64,000 bases of DNA from Agaribacterium sp. ZY112. Lineage in GTDB: Bacteria; Pseudomonadota; Gammaproteobacteria; Pseudomonadales; Cellvibrionaceae. A program made the position numbers and the translations under genes. How positions within the stretch are numbered: the first letter of the stretch is position 1; each line of letters opens with the position of its first letter. The notes under the pieces were generated by a model. That model had not been told where the DNA came from. It saw only the letters and a program-made list of their open reading frames with translations, and searched no databases. The DNA is taken from positions 1,860,001 through 1,924,000 of the forward strand of contig NZ_CP166840.1 in assembly GCF_041346925.1 (NCBI RefSeq). Direction: 5' to 3'. This document shows positions 54,304-63,640 of this stretch, piece by piece.

Positions 54304-55554
54304 ATGAATGAACTTGTGCGTATAGAAAAACTGAAGTTGTGGTCAAGCGACATTCTTCATTTTTTTCAGGGTTTAGTTAGGGAGTTTATTGCCTTGGGCT
54401 GTCAAAAGAATGCAGCAGCTCTGACCTATATGACCTTGTTTGCCCTTGTGCCAATGATGACGGTTGTGTACTCCATTCTTAGTGTTATCCCTTTCTTTGA
54501 CGGTGTTGCTCACGAATTACACGATATGGTGTTTGCCAACTTCCTGCCTGAAACTGGAGATCAGGTTACCGGTTATTTAACCGAATTTAGCTCGCAGGCA
54601 AGAAGTTTGACTGGCGCAGGTATCGGTATGTTATTTGTTACGGCCTATCTCATGCTAACCAATATTGAAAAAACCTTTAATGCGATCTGGGGAGTGACCG
54701 AGGCGCGTAAAGGTTTGTCGAGTTTTTTATTGTATTGGGCCGTGCTTACAATCGGACCTTTAATGCTGGGGGTGGGGCTTACTATGAGCACCTACCTGCT
54801 GTCGCTTAAGTTTCTTGTCGACGAATATGATCCGACGGGTTTGGCGCCAACTATTTTCACCCATGTGCCTTTCTTGATGTCGATGATTATGTTCACACTG
54901 CTTTATGCTGCGGTGCCAAATTGTCGAGTACCGTTTAAGTTTGCCTTTGCTGGTGGCGTCGTTACATCTCTAGTTTTTGGTTTATTAAAAGCGGGTTTTG
55001 CTGCGGTTATGTCAACCTCTAGTTTAACCTTGGTCTATGGCGCTTTTGCTGCGGTGCCTTTATTTTTAATGTGGATTAACTTTGTTTGGGTTTTGGTGCT
55101 GGCTGGCGCTGTATTTGTTCGCACCTTAAGTGAAGAGGCTTATGGTTCCCGCCGTCAACGTTTAACCGATATGCAAGCTTTATTGCATTGTTTACATTTA
55201 TTCTACGAGCGTGCGCAAACAGGTGCTGATGTGGTTGATAAAGATTGCACTTCATTGGGTATGGGCTTGGTGCATTGGCAAACGTTGCGCTCTAAACTTG
55301 TTAAAGCGAAATGGGTCAGTGTGACTGAAAGTGGCGCCTATGTATTGAGCCGTGATATGCAATCGCTGAGCTTAAAAGATGTTGCTTTGTTGTGTGAACT
55401 ACCTCTGTGTGAAACTCTGCCAATGGATTCTGAGCTCAAGCCATGGCTGGCAGATTTTTCTTCACGTTTTGCTCAGTTGCAACAAAAAACGGATGATGTG
55501 TTTTCTCTAAGCCTTGATCGTTTGTTTTCTTTGCAGAAAAAAGAGGGGTTATAG
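54304..55554 (+). CDS. YihY/virulence factor BrkB family membrane protein
   Basis: The protein of about 416 residues has six hydrophobic segments in its first 280 residues and a cytoplasmic tail. The family stretches are CQKNAAALTYMTLFALVPMMTV, NIEKTFNAIWGV, VPNCRVPFKFAFAGGVV and YGAFAAVPLFLMWINFVWVLVLAGA. Once misannotated as ribonuclease BN, the family has no proven activity. I choose the ATG at 54304, which has AGGA upstream; other in-frame starts lie at 54292 and 54280. Divergent from arsC. Confidence 0.92.
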   Translation: MNELVRIEKLKLWSSDILHFFQGLVREFIALGCQKNAAALTYMTLFALVPMMTVVYSILSVIPFFDGVAHELHDMVFANFLPETGDQVTGYLTEFSSQARSLTGAGIGMLFVTAYLMLTNIEKTFNAIWGVTEARKGLSSFLLYWAVLTIGPLMLGVGLTMSTYLLSLKFLVDEYDPTGLAPTIFTHVPFLMSMIMFTLLYAAVPNCRVPFKFAFAGGVVTSLVFGLLKAGFAAVMSTSSLTLVYGAFAAVPLFLMWINFVWVLVLAGAVFVRTLSEEAYGSRRQRLTDMQALLHCLHLFYERAQTGADVVDKDCTSLGMGLVHWQTLRSKLVKAKWVSVTESGAYVLSRDMQSLSLKDVALLCELPLCETLPMDSELKPWLADFSSRFAQLQQKTDDVFSLSLDRLFSLQKKEGL

Positions 55555-55586
55555 GGGACAACAAAAGATCTTAAAGTCGAGCATAA

Positions 55587-55619
55587 AAAAGCCGAATAAG
55601 CGATGTTTATTCGGCTTTT
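55587..55619. terminator. Bidirectional terminator between yihY and receptor 2
   Basis: AAAAGCCGAATAA pairs with TTATTCGGCTTTT around a seven-base loop. A-runs and T-runs on both sides make it work for both convergent genes. Confidence 0.92.
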
Positions 55620-55659
55620 ATCTAAAAGGCTTGGCATTAAAGCGCTTTGATCGTGTTAT

Positions 55660-58101
55660 TTAAAAGCGCACAGTGCCTTCCAAGGCTAGAGTGAGAGGAC
55701 GTCGTATAAAGCTGTAATGGGTGTTGGTATTAAAGCTAGAGTCAGACAATGGGGCATTGCCTGAGTAGCTAATGATGTATTCGTTTAATAAATTTTTGCC
55801 TAATAACGCGATACCCCAGCGCTCTGTCTCTAAACCTATGCGTGCTCCAAGCATGGTGTAGGCGTCGATTTCACCTTCAGGGTCTAGGTTGACGTGCACA
55901 TTGTGAGTATCGACCCATTGAGCATCAACAAAGCTGACAAACTGCATATCATTTACGATAAAGCGACGATAATCTAGGCTGGCATTAATGGTGTACTTGG
56001 GGGTGTAGACACCGCGTTTACCAGTGTAATCACAAGTGGCTATGCCGCCATTACTGCCATCGGATGTTTGTCCTGCAAAACAATTACCGTTTTTAAAGTC
56101 TTTATATTCAAAGTCTAAAAAGCTGGCTCCGTAGGTTGCAGTAAGTTCATTGCTAAGTGCCCAACGTCCGTCTAGCTCTACACCTTGTACTGTGGTTTTG
56201 GGGGCATTACCGGTATTAAAACCCACAGCCCCATCAAATTGGCTTACTTGTAAATCTTCATAGTCGGTTCGATAAAGGCTGACATTAATTTCACCGCGAC
56301 CATCTGCGATTGAGCTTTTTAGGCCTAGCTCGTAGGCTTGAGCGGTTTCTTCTTCAAACTCGAAATACAAATAAGGGTTTGCCTCGGCAGTATTGGGGGG
56401 AACTAAGGGAGCAGGAGTCGCGAGGTTGCCGACCGTGTTTGAGCGAGGATCAAAACCACCCGCTTTATAGCCCGTTGTATAAGAAGCGTAAGTCATGAGC
56501 TGATCGTTAATATCAAACTCGATATTAATGAGCGGTGTGAAAACTTCTTCTTTTCGTGTTTTTTCGACATTATGGCCACCCCATACAAGGGGGCCTGCAG
56601 GATTGTTAAGGTCTGGTGGAATATAGAATTCGCGTGCTTGCTCAGTTTCAACAATAAATGTATTTAAATAAATAAAGCCTAGGGCAGTGCTGTCATTAAC
56701 GTTGTCACTGGGTAGGTCATATAGCCATAATTGTTTTTGAGCTTTTTTCTGCTCTTCGGTATAGCGTGCACCGGCGGTTAAATGTAAGCGTTCTGTTGCA
56801 TGCCACGTTAGGCGTGCAAAAGCGGCCCAAGAATCGGATTCTTGTTCGAAGTGTCGTTTTAAGCCTGTATTCGCTAAATACGCAAGGCCTTCTCGGCCTG
56901 GAGTTTGGCTGAGTTTGGCGGGCAAGATATTGTTTGGGCTTAGGCCCAGTTCGTCCTTGTAGGTTTGTTTCCAGCCTTGATAATAGAGCCCGCCAATCCA
57001 CTCAACGGCACCGTTTTGATCGGATGCAATACGAAGCTCTTGGCTAAATTGTTCGTAGTCCTCACTTAAAGGTAAAGGCAGAATATCCGATGCGGTGTAG
57101 TCACAATCACAGTGCTCGTCGTAATTAAAATCGAGTAGGCCGCTTACCGAGCTAATAGTGTAATCGCCCCATTGATAGTCGGCTGTCAAAGTAAGATTGT
57201 TAACGGTGTTGTCGCTGCTCTCATCAGCATTGCTCTGGCGCACGTAGTTTTTTTCACTTTCTAAGCTGGGTTCTTGTAGCAGCGCCAAGCTTTGCGCGTA
57301 ATTAGGGTAACCGGGAGCAAGGGCTTTATCGTAAGTGATCTCCATTGGCCGGCCTTGTGTTTCAAACTTGTTTTGTTCGGCCTTAAGAAAGAAATTTAAG
57401 TTATCTCTTGCATCCCATTCTAGACTTAAGCGCGCAGCACTTTCTTCGGCTTGGGCTTCATCTGTTGCTTTGCTGCTGTTATAAAAATAACCATCTTCTT
57501 GATAGCCACGAACAGTAAGGCGGGCGCGTAGGGTGTCTGTGAGCGGGCCAGAGATAACTGCATTAATCTCATTTTGGTCGTGTTTGAATTCATGTGAAAG
57601 GCTAACAAAACCCTCAAAATTTTCTGTTGGGCGAGCCGTTGTAAGATTCAGTGCGCCAGCAATGGAGTTCTTTCCAAATAAGGTCGATTGAGGGCCTCGA
57701 AGAACCTCAATACGTTGCATGTCCATCATTGGTAGACGAAAGAGCTGGGCACGGCCGTGGTAAATGCCATCGACATACATGCCGACACTTTGTTCAAAAC
57801 CTTGGCTGTTATCAGAGCCAATACCACGTATACGTACTTGGGTGCTAAAGCCGGTTTCAGTAAAGTGAATGTTCGGTAGGTGAACGCTGAGTTCATCGAT
57901 GGTTTCTATACCTGCTTCAGCGATTTTAGTGGCACTGATAGCCGCGACCGAAAGTGGTACTTGCTGCAGATTTTCTTGGCGTTTTTGGGCTGCGACTATG
58001 ACCTCTTCAAGGCGTGGCTGCTCTGCCGCACAAAGGCTGTGGCCATAAAAAGCGACAGCGATAGCTAAGGGGCGAAGGGCTGTAGTGGCCAAAATTCGCA
58101 T
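55660..58101 (-). CDS. TonB-dependent outer-membrane receptor 2
   Basis: The receptor has about 813 residues: a signal peptide (cut near CAAEQ), a TonB box (EEVIVAAQKR), a plug (about 40-150, with VRIRGIGSDNSQGFEQSVGMYVDG and EVLRGPQSTLFGKNSIAGALNL) and a barrel ending LALEGTVRF. The plug motifs fit the large group of Sphingomonad/Cellvibrio-type receptors for carbohydrates, siderophores or other ligands; the substrate is not readable. The ATG at 58101 has GGAG six bases upstream and is preferred to one at 58113. Two operator-like inverted repeats lie in its upstream region. Confidence 0.92.
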   Translation of the reverse strand: MRILATTALRPLAIAVAFYGHSLCAAEQPRLEEVIVAAQKRQENLQQVPLSVAAISATKIAEAGIETIDELSVHLPNIHFTETGFSTQVRIRGIGSDNSQGFEQSVGMYVDGIYHGRAQLFRLPMMDMQRIEVLRGPQSTLFGKNSIAGALNLTTARPTENFEGFVSLSHEFKHDQNEINAVISGPLTDTLRARLTVRGYQEDGYFYNSSKATDEAQAEESAARLSLEWDARDNLNFFLKAEQNKFETQGRPMEITYDKALAPGYPNYAQSLALLQEPSLESEKNYVRQSNADESSDNTVNNLTLTADYQWGDYTISSVSGLLDFNYDEHCDCDYTASDILPLPLSEDYEQFSQELRIASDQNGAVEWIGGLYYQGWKQTYKDELGLSPNNILPAKLSQTPGREGLAYLANTGLKRHFEQESDSWAAFARLTWHATERLHLTAGARYTEEQKKAQKQLWLYDLPSDNVNDSTALGFIYLNTFIVETEQAREFYIPPDLNNPAGPLVWGGHNVEKTRKEEVFTPLINIEFDINDQLMTYASYTTGYKAGGFDPRSNTVGNLATPAPLVPPNTAEANPYLYFEFEEETAQAYELGLKSSIADGRGEINVSLYRTDYEDLQVSQFDGAVGFNTGNAPKTTVQGVELDGRWALSNELTATYGASFLDFEYKDFKNGNCFAGQTSDGSNGGIATCDYTGKRGVYTPKYTINASLDYRRFIVNDMQFVSFVDAQWVDTHNVHVNLDPEGEIDAYTMLGARIGLETERWGIALLGKNLLNEYIISYSGNAPLSDSSFNTNTHYSFIRRPLTLALEGTVRF

Positions 58102-58132
58102 AGGCGGCTCCATTTAATACGGACATGATTGG

Positions 58133-58160
58133 CATCCAAGGTCATCAATGAGCTTGGATG
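58133..58160. promoter_or_regulatory. 8-bp inverted repeat near the receptor 2 start
   Basis: CATCCAAG (58133-58140) and CTTGGATG (58153-58160) with a 12-base spacer, about 32 bases upstream of the receptor 2 ATG. It may be a leader hairpin or an operator. Confidence 0.45.
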
Positions 58161-58171
58161 AAACGCTATTT

Positions 58172-58186
58172 AGAACATGTTGTTCT
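58172..58186. promoter_or_regulatory. 15-bp palindromic operator candidate, AGAACA-N3-TGTTCT
   Basis: AGAACATGTTGTTCT is a perfect inverted repeat with a 3-base spacer. On the minus strand it lies two bases downstream of TATACT (58189-58194), a possible -10 of the receptor 2 promoter, so a bound protein would cover the transcription start and repress. No regulator gene is adjacent. Confidence 0.55.
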
Positions 58187-58406
58187 GGAGTATAGACGAG
58201 CAGACCAGAGTCCGTTGGTGCAGCACCGATGCGCGCTATTCTATCGTGCTTTTTAATATTGGCTATAGCTTCACAGCCCTTATTCGTTGTGAATATAGAA
58301 CGAAGTTGTAGGCTTGTAGCTGTCATCAAACGGAATATCTGGGCATAAGCCTAGCTTTCTGTTTAAATGGCGACCACTTTGAGAATCTTGAGAATCATTA
58401 AGCTAC

Positions 58407-59558
58407 ATGCAATTTACCGAACTGCCCTTGTCCGACTCCATCCAGAAAGCCTTAGCTGACCTGCAATTCACCACATGTTCACCAATTCAGGAAAAGAGCC
58501 TGCCATGGAGCTTGCAAGGTCACGATGTGATGGGCAAAGCCCAGACTGGCACCGGTAAAACAGCAGCCTTCTTGCTTGCCCTGTTTGAAACCTTACAAAA
58601 TGAACCACCTGCGGATGAGCGCTATGCTGGTGAGCCGCGTGCTATCGTGTTGTCGCCGACGCGTGAGCTAGCCCTGCAAATAGAAAAAGATGCACATGAA
58701 CTGAATAAGTATCTCGATTTCCATATTGTATCGTTGGTTGGCGGAGTAGATTACGACAAACAAATGCAAAAGCTGCAGCGCAAGTTGGTTGACATTGTTA
58801 TTGCAACTCCGGGGCGTTTAATCGACTTCTGTCAGAAGCGTTATGTTCACCTTGATCAGGCTGAAGTGCTTGTCATTGATGAGGCCGACCGTATGCTTGA
58901 TATGGGTTTTATCCCACAGGTAAAACAAATTGAGCGTTATTGTCCGCGTAAAGACTGCCGTCAAACTCTTATGTTTAGTGCGACTTTTAGTGATGATGTC
59001 TTGCGCTTAGGTGAGCGTTGGATGGTTGAGCCTACCAAAGTAGAGATAGAGCCAGAAAGCATTGCCACGGACACGGTTGAGCAAAAGCTCTACATGGTAG
59101 GCAGTGATGAAAAGCTCAGTATTCTTAAAAATATTATTAATGCTGATGACGTTAACAGCGCAATGATTTTTGCCAACCGCCGTGATGAGTGCCGCCGTTT
59201 ACACGATGAGCTGCGTGGCGCGGGCTTGAAGGTTGGTTTACTCAGTGGTGATATCCCTCAGAATAAGCGTATTCGTACCTTAGAAGCATTTAAAAATGGT
59301 CAGTTGCGCTTCTTAGTTGCGACGGATGTGGCAGGCCGTGGTATCCACATCGATGGTGTGAGTCATGTTATTAATTACACCTTGCCTGAAGAGCCTGAAG
59401 ATTACGTACATCGTATTGGTCGTACAGGGCGGGCAGGCAGTACAGGGACTTCTATTAGTTTTGCTTGTGAAGATGATGCGTTCCGTTTGCCTAGCATTGA
59501 AGCCTTATTAGGTAAGCCTCTTGAATGTGAGCACCCGCCAGAGTCTTTATTACCCTAA
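58407..59558 (+). CDS. rhlB: DEAD-box RNA helicase RhlB
   Basis: This 383-residue helicase has the Q motif (QFTTCSPIQEKSLPWSLQGHD), motif I KAQTGTGKT, Ia SPTRELALQ, DEAD in VLVIDEADRMLDMGF, SAT in MFSATFSD and motif VI HRIGRTGRAG. RhlB unwinds RNA for the degradosome by binding RNase E. It ends soon after the core (RLPSIEALLGKPLECEHPPE) and lacks the long basic tail seen in E. coli RhlB. The first ATG fits the family start. Confidence 0.95.
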   Translation: MQFTELPLSDSIQKALADLQFTTCSPIQEKSLPWSLQGHDVMGKAQTGTGKTAAFLLALFETLQNEPPADERYAGEPRAIVLSPTRELALQIEKDAHELNKYLDFHIVSLVGGVDYDKQMQKLQRKLVDIVIATPGRLIDFCQKRYVHLDQAEVLVIDEADRMLDMGFIPQVKQIERYCPRKDCRQTLMFSATFSDDVLRLGERWMVEPTKVEIEPESIATDTVEQKLYMVGSDEKLSILKNIINADDVNSAMIFANRRDECRRLHDELRGAGLKVGLLSGDIPQNKRIRTLEAFKNGQLRFLVATDVAGRGIHIDGVSHVINYTLPEEPEDYVHRIGRTGRAGSTGTSISFACEDDAFRLPSIEALLGKPLECEHPPESLLP

Positions 59559-59739
59559 GGCTTTTTGATTGAGGCGGCTTAAGTAGTTAAAGTCGCCCGA
59601 TGGCCTTATTTGGGCCTTTCGTTTCTCCCTTCTTTCTCCTAAGTCACGCTTGGCTGCATTTCTTCTACACTGATACTGGTGAGTAGCGCGTTTATGGATC
59701 ATGTTGATGTTCCGCGCCGATGTATTGAGGTAGAGATTC

Positions 59740-60978
59740 ATGAAGCCAGTTTTAGTTGTCGAAGACAGCACAATGGTCACTAAGGTCATTCGTCATGTGC
59801 TTGGGCAAAGTCAGAAAATCAATGTCGATTATGCCGGCAGTCTTGCTGAAGCTCAGGCTTTGTTAGCTAAAAAAGATTACTTTTGTGCCTTGGTTGATCT
59901 TAGTTTACCCGATGCGCCAAGTGGCGAAGTCGTTGATGAGGTATTAGCTAAAAATATCCCCTGTATTGTTTTAACCAGTACTTTTGATGAAAAACGACGC
60001 ACCGAACTGTTAAATAAAGGTGTTGTCGATTATGTGACTAAAGAAGGCCGTTATTCTTATGAACTGGCTCTGGCGACAATTCATCGCTTAATAAAAAATC
60101 AAGATGTAAAAGTCTTGGTGGTTGATGATAGTAAAACGCAGCGTAAGGTCTTATCTCAGTTGTTCCGTTTACATCTCTTTCAGGTGCTTGAAGCTGAAGA
60201 TGGTGTGCATGCAATAAAACAAATATTGGAACACAGTGATATTTGTTTATTAGTAACAGATTACAATATGCCGCGTATGGATGGTTTTGAGTTAATTAAA
60301 AATCTTCGCGCAAAATATGAAAAATCTGACTTAGTGATTGTGGGCCTAAGCTCAGAGGAAGAAAGCTCGCTATCAGCAAAGTTTATTAAATCGGGTGCGA
60401 ATGATTTCCTTAAAAAGCCCTTTAATCATGAAGAGTTCTTTTGTCGTATTAATCATAATGTTGAATTTTTGGAGTTGATCGAGTCCATACGGGATGCAGC
60501 TAATCGAGATGAGCTGTGTTCTTGTTACAATCGAAGTTACTTCTTTAAACATGGTGAGCTTATTTTACAAAAGGCAAAAGAGAGTGCATCGCCTTTAAGT
60601 CTTGCCTTGATCGAAATTGAAAACTTTGAACAGTTTCAGGCAGAGCGGGGTAATGATGAATCAGTGCTTGTATTGCAGCAGGTTGCTCAGCGCCTTAATA
60701 GCCATTTTGAGCGTTTCTTTTTTGCGCGGGTGGCAGATTCAACTTTTGCTGTACTTATGCCGGGGCTTGATAATGAAAAAGCCTGTGCTTACGTTGATCA
60801 AGTACGTCAGTTATGTACATCTAAAGCGTTTCAGGGGGGATGCCAAGAGCACTTTCTTGGCTTTTCTGCAGGGATTACAAGCTTTATTAAAGATCAGCTT
60901 GATGATGTTCATCGCGAGGCGACATCCTGCCTGCAAAGGGCGAGAGATGCAGGTGGGGCCTTGGTGATTGGTGATTAA
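59740..60978 (+). CDS. Double-receiver response regulator with degenerate GGDEF domain
   Basis: The 412-residue protein has two receiver domains (about 3-115 and 122-240), with phospho-acceptors Asp53 in LVDLSLPD and Asp174 in LVTDYNMPRMDG. A GGDEF-fold domain follows (about 255-410, starting RDELCSCYNRSYFF, close to the RDxLTGLYNRRxF start of the family). The active-site loop reads RVADSTFAVLMPG, so GGDEF has become VADST-F and cyclic-di-GMP synthesis is unlikely. The protein probably binds nucleotide or partners as a signalling hub. rhlB is upstream by 181 bases. No kinase is adjacent. Confidence 0.9.
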   Translation: MKPVLVVEDSTMVTKVIRHVLGQSQKINVDYAGSLAEAQALLAKKDYFCALVDLSLPDAPSGEVVDEVLAKNIPCIVLTSTFDEKRRTELLNKGVVDYVTKEGRYSYELALATIHRLIKNQDVKVLVVDDSKTQRKVLSQLFRLHLFQVLEAEDGVHAIKQILEHSDICLLVTDYNMPRMDGFELIKNLRAKYEKSDLVIVGLSSEEESSLSAKFIKSGANDFLKKPFNHEEFFCRINHNVEFLELIESIRDAANRDELCSCYNRSYFFKHGELILQKAKESASPLSLALIEIENFEQFQAERGNDESVLVLQQVAQRLNSHFERFFFARVADSTFAVLMPGLDNEKACAYVDQVRQLCTSKAFQGGCQEHFLGFSAGITSFIKDQLDDVHREATSCLQRARDAGGALVIGD

Positions 60979-61040
60979 TGGGGCTGTTTAGGCATGCCCT
61001 TAATGTATGTGACTTTTTAAAACGCCCTTATTTAAAGGTG

Positions 61041-62150
61041 TTATTTTACATAGCTAAGCAATCCGCCTTTTAGGCTTAAGGCTTTATGCCCTTTTTCTTG
61101 TAACAACTCTGCTGCCTTGTTGCTTCTTATTCCGCTCTGGCAATAACAAAGAAAACAAGTGTCATTATTAAATTCGCTTAAGGTGTTTTCCAATTCGTTT
61201 AAAGGAATATTTCGGCCGCCAAGATTAAAGGCACGGTGTTCTTGCTCTGAGCGTACATCCAAAATCACATAGCTTTCTGAGTTAAGAAGTTCATCAAACT
61301 GCTCTTTTGTGATTTCATTTTTATTGTTGTTAACAGCACAGCTTGGCAGTTGATAATACTCGGAAAGTTGATCGGTCTTAGCTGGTGTTTCTCCACAGCA
61401 TAGGCAGTCGCTACAGCGAGCTAGCTGAATTTTTCTGAAGCTTAATTGCATGGCATCGACTAATAATAAATTGCCATCAATAGGGCTTTTTTGCCCAGCT
61501 AATAACTTTAATGCTTCATTTGCTTGCAAGGTACCTAAGAGACCCGGTAGTACACCAATGACACCCGCCGCATTGCAGTCATCAATATTTTGTGGGTAAT
61601 CAGGAAATAAACACCTAAAACAGCCTTTACCTGGACTAAAAACAGCACACTGGCCACTGTATTGATAGATGCTGGCAAAGACCCAGCTTTTTTTAAGTTC
61701 AAAGCATAGGTCATTAATTAGATAGCGGGTTGCAAAATTATCAGTGCAGTCGAGTACTAGGTCGACTTGTCCGATCAATTCTTTGGCGTTATCGCGACCA
61801 AAACGGCGTGTATCTGCAACGACTTCAATATGGGGGTTTAGTGCTTTTAAGCGGGTGGCACCGGCTTCGGCTTTCGCTGAACCTAGGCTTTGGGTATCGA
61901 ATAAAATTTGACGCTGTAAATTGCTGACATCGACATGGTCATGATCAATCAGAGTGATATGGCCTACCCCTGCTGCTGCAAGATAAAGTGATACCGGTGA
62001 GCCTAAGCCTCCGGAGCCCACAATCAGCACTCGGCTTTGTTTGAGTTTACTTTGCCCCTCTGCGCCAAATTGAGGTAGCTGGATATGCCGAGCGTAGCGA
62101 TTCCACTCGTCGCCAGAAAAAAGGGTTTTAGTAGGACTGTTGGTAGGCAT
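61041..62150 (-). CDS. thiF: ThiF/MoeB-type adenylyltransferase fused to a rhodanese domain
   Basis: A 369-residue protein. The E1-like part (about 1-255) has the nucleotide loop VGSGGLGSPVSLYLAAAGVG, DLVLDCTDNFATRYLIND, ECFRCLFP-like GCFRCLFPD and zinc Cys pairs (CFRC and CSDCLCCG). The C-terminal rhodanese domain (about 275-369) has the Cys loop in CYCQSGIRSNKAAELL. Known ThiF adenylates the C-terminus of ThiS for sulfur transfer; MoeB-rhodanese fusions do the same for MoaD. Its place after thiG and thiDE supports ThiF. It overlaps thiDE by 23 bases. Confidence 0.9.
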   Translation of the reverse strand: MPTNSPTKTLFSGDEWNRYARHIQLPQFGAEGQSKLKQSRVLIVGSGGLGSPVSLYLAAAGVGHITLIDHDHVDVSNLQRQILFDTQSLGSAKAEAGATRLKALNPHIEVVADTRRFGRDNAKELIGQVDLVLDCTDNFATRYLINDLCFELKKSWVFASIYQYSGQCAVFSPGKGCFRCLFPDYPQNIDDCNAAGVIGVLPGLLGTLQANEALKLLAGQKSPIDGNLLLVDAMQLSFRKIQLARCSDCLCCGETPAKTDQLSEYYQLPSCAVNNNKNEITKEQFDELLNSESYVILDVRSEQEHRAFNLGGRNIPLNELENTLSEFNNDTCFLCYCQSGIRSNKAAELLQEKGHKALSLKGGLLSYVK

Positions 62151-63624
62151 CGATCTGCTCCTTGTACACGCTCGCAGTCGCTTCTGGGGCTGCTGCTAAG
62201 GTAATGGCGGTAATCATAGCGATACTGTCTGCCCCAGCTTCAAGCATGGGCTGAATACGCTTGGCATTGATGCCACCAATGGCCACTAAGGGGTAGTCTA
62301 AGCAGGTGCGCCAGTAACTAAAACCTGCTGGCCCATGAGGTATCCACGGCATATCTTTACTCGTGGTTGGATAAACAGGCCCTACAGCAATGTAGCTAGG
62401 CTTGTAGTGATGAGCGCGAGCAACTTCATAGTGGCAGTGAGTGCTTGTGCCTAAGCGAAGGCCTGCTTTGCGAATAGCGTGAATGTCGGCTTCGTCTAAG
62501 TCTTCTTGGCCTAGATGAACGCCGTAGGCCCCGTGTTTTATCGCTAGTTGCCAGTAATCATTAATAAATAAGCGACACTTATACTTGTGGCCAAGGGCGA
62601 TCGCTTCTTTGATCTCAGCTTCTAGGGCTTCGCCTTCTAAGTCTTTAACCCGCAGTTGGGCAGTGGTAATCCCCAAAGGCAATAGCCGTTTTAGCCACTG
62701 AGTGCGTTCAATAACAGGATAAAGCCCAAGCTTAGTGTTATTGCACTCAGGAAAGGAGCCGTGTTTTAGGTCGTCTTTGACTTGGTGCAGGTGAGGCAGA
62801 TCTTGTTGTTCTATTGGGAAAGACTGAGGTGCTAGAGGGCCTGCACCAGCTTGCCCGATCACCGAATAAGCATGTCTCAAGCTCTGGTTGATCGTCATCT
62901 TAGCGATAACGACGGCATCGTAGAGGCTGTACTCTAAGGCGAGAGCACTGGCGCATGCAGAGGCCATACAGCAACCGGTGCCACGTGTGTTTGTATTTGC
63001 TTGGCGCGCTGAACTTAACCAGAAGCTGCGCTTTCCATCACTAAAATAGTCTTGAGACCAAGCGTTTTGTGCGTCGTTAACATGCCCGCCTTTTATTAAA
63101 ACGGCTTGAGTACCGAGGGCGAGTAATTCTTGGGCGGCGCTTTTAATGGCGTCTTCACCGTTGATAACTTTACCTAATAGTCGCTCTGCCTCAGGTAGAT
63201 TCGGAGTAAGCAGGTAGAGTTTAGGCATCAGCTGCGCTTTAAATTGCGCGATAAACTCGGCATCCCATAGGTTGTTACCGGCACTTGCAGCCATAACTGG
63301 GTCACAGATAATTGGAGCGGTTTGATGCTTTAATGAGTTACCAATCAGCTTAAGCTGACTCTTGTCGCCAATAAGGCCAATTTTTATAGCGGCGTATGCA
63401 TGCTCTGCCTGAGAATGGCAGTTTAATTGGCTTTCTAATACGGCATCACTGACGGGGTTTAATGCATTGAAGTGCTTGGAGTTTTGGGCAGTTGTTGCCG
63501 TACAAATACTAAGAGCGTGAGCGCCAAGCGCTTCGGCTGTACGGCAATCCATACTTAGGCCTGCCATTGCCGCACTATCGTTGCCGCCTATACACAAAAT
63601 ACTTGGGCGTTCGCGTTTGCTCAT
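62128..63624 (-). CDS. thiDE: ThiD-ThiE fusion: HMP(-P) kinase and thiamine-phosphate synthase
   Basis: The 498-residue protein joins two enzymes of thiamine synthesis. The N-terminal part (about 1-265) is ThiD-like: GGNDSAAMAGLSMDCRTAEALG, IICDPVMAASAG, and GTGCCMASACASALA, phosphorylating HMP and HMP-P. The C-terminal part (about 290-495) is ThiE-like: QLRVKDLEGEAL, LFINDYWQLAIKHGAYGVHLGQEDLD, VYPTTSKD and AIGGINAKRI, coupling HMP-PP and thiazole phosphate. Fused ThiDE proteins occur in several bacteria. It starts 16 bases after thiG and runs into thiF by 23 bases. Confidence 0.94.
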   Translation of the reverse strand: MSKRERPSILCIGGNDSAAMAGLSMDCRTAEALGAHALSICTATTAQNSKHFNALNPVSDAVLESQLNCHSQAEHAYAAIKIGLIGDKSQLKLIGNSLKHQTAPIICDPVMAASAGNNLWDAEFIAQFKAQLMPKLYLLTPNLPEAERLLGKVINGEDAIKSAAQELLALGTQAVLIKGGHVNDAQNAWSQDYFSDGKRSFWLSSARQANTNTRGTGCCMASACASALALEYSLYDAVVIAKMTINQSLRHAYSVIGQAGAGPLAPQSFPIEQQDLPHLHQVKDDLKHGSFPECNNTKLGLYPVIERTQWLKRLLPLGITTAQLRVKDLEGEALEAEIKEAIALGHKYKCRLFINDYWQLAIKHGAYGVHLGQEDLDEADIHAIRKAGLRLGTSTHCHYEVARAHHYKPSYIAVGPVYPTTSKDMPWIPHGPAGFSYWRTCLDYPLVAIGGINAKRIQPMLEAGADSIAMITAITLAAAPEATASVYKEQIDAYQQSY

Positions 63625-63640
63625 TCACTTGTCTCTATGA

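Noticed and set aside
58114..58329. 71-residue frame just upstream of receptor 2 on the minus strand
   Set aside because: No ribosome site or recognisable motif, and it covers the operator-like palindromes and probable promoter.
59595..59625. Terminator after rhlB (GGCC stem with T-rich tail)
   Set aside because: Only a four-base stem and an interrupted T run.
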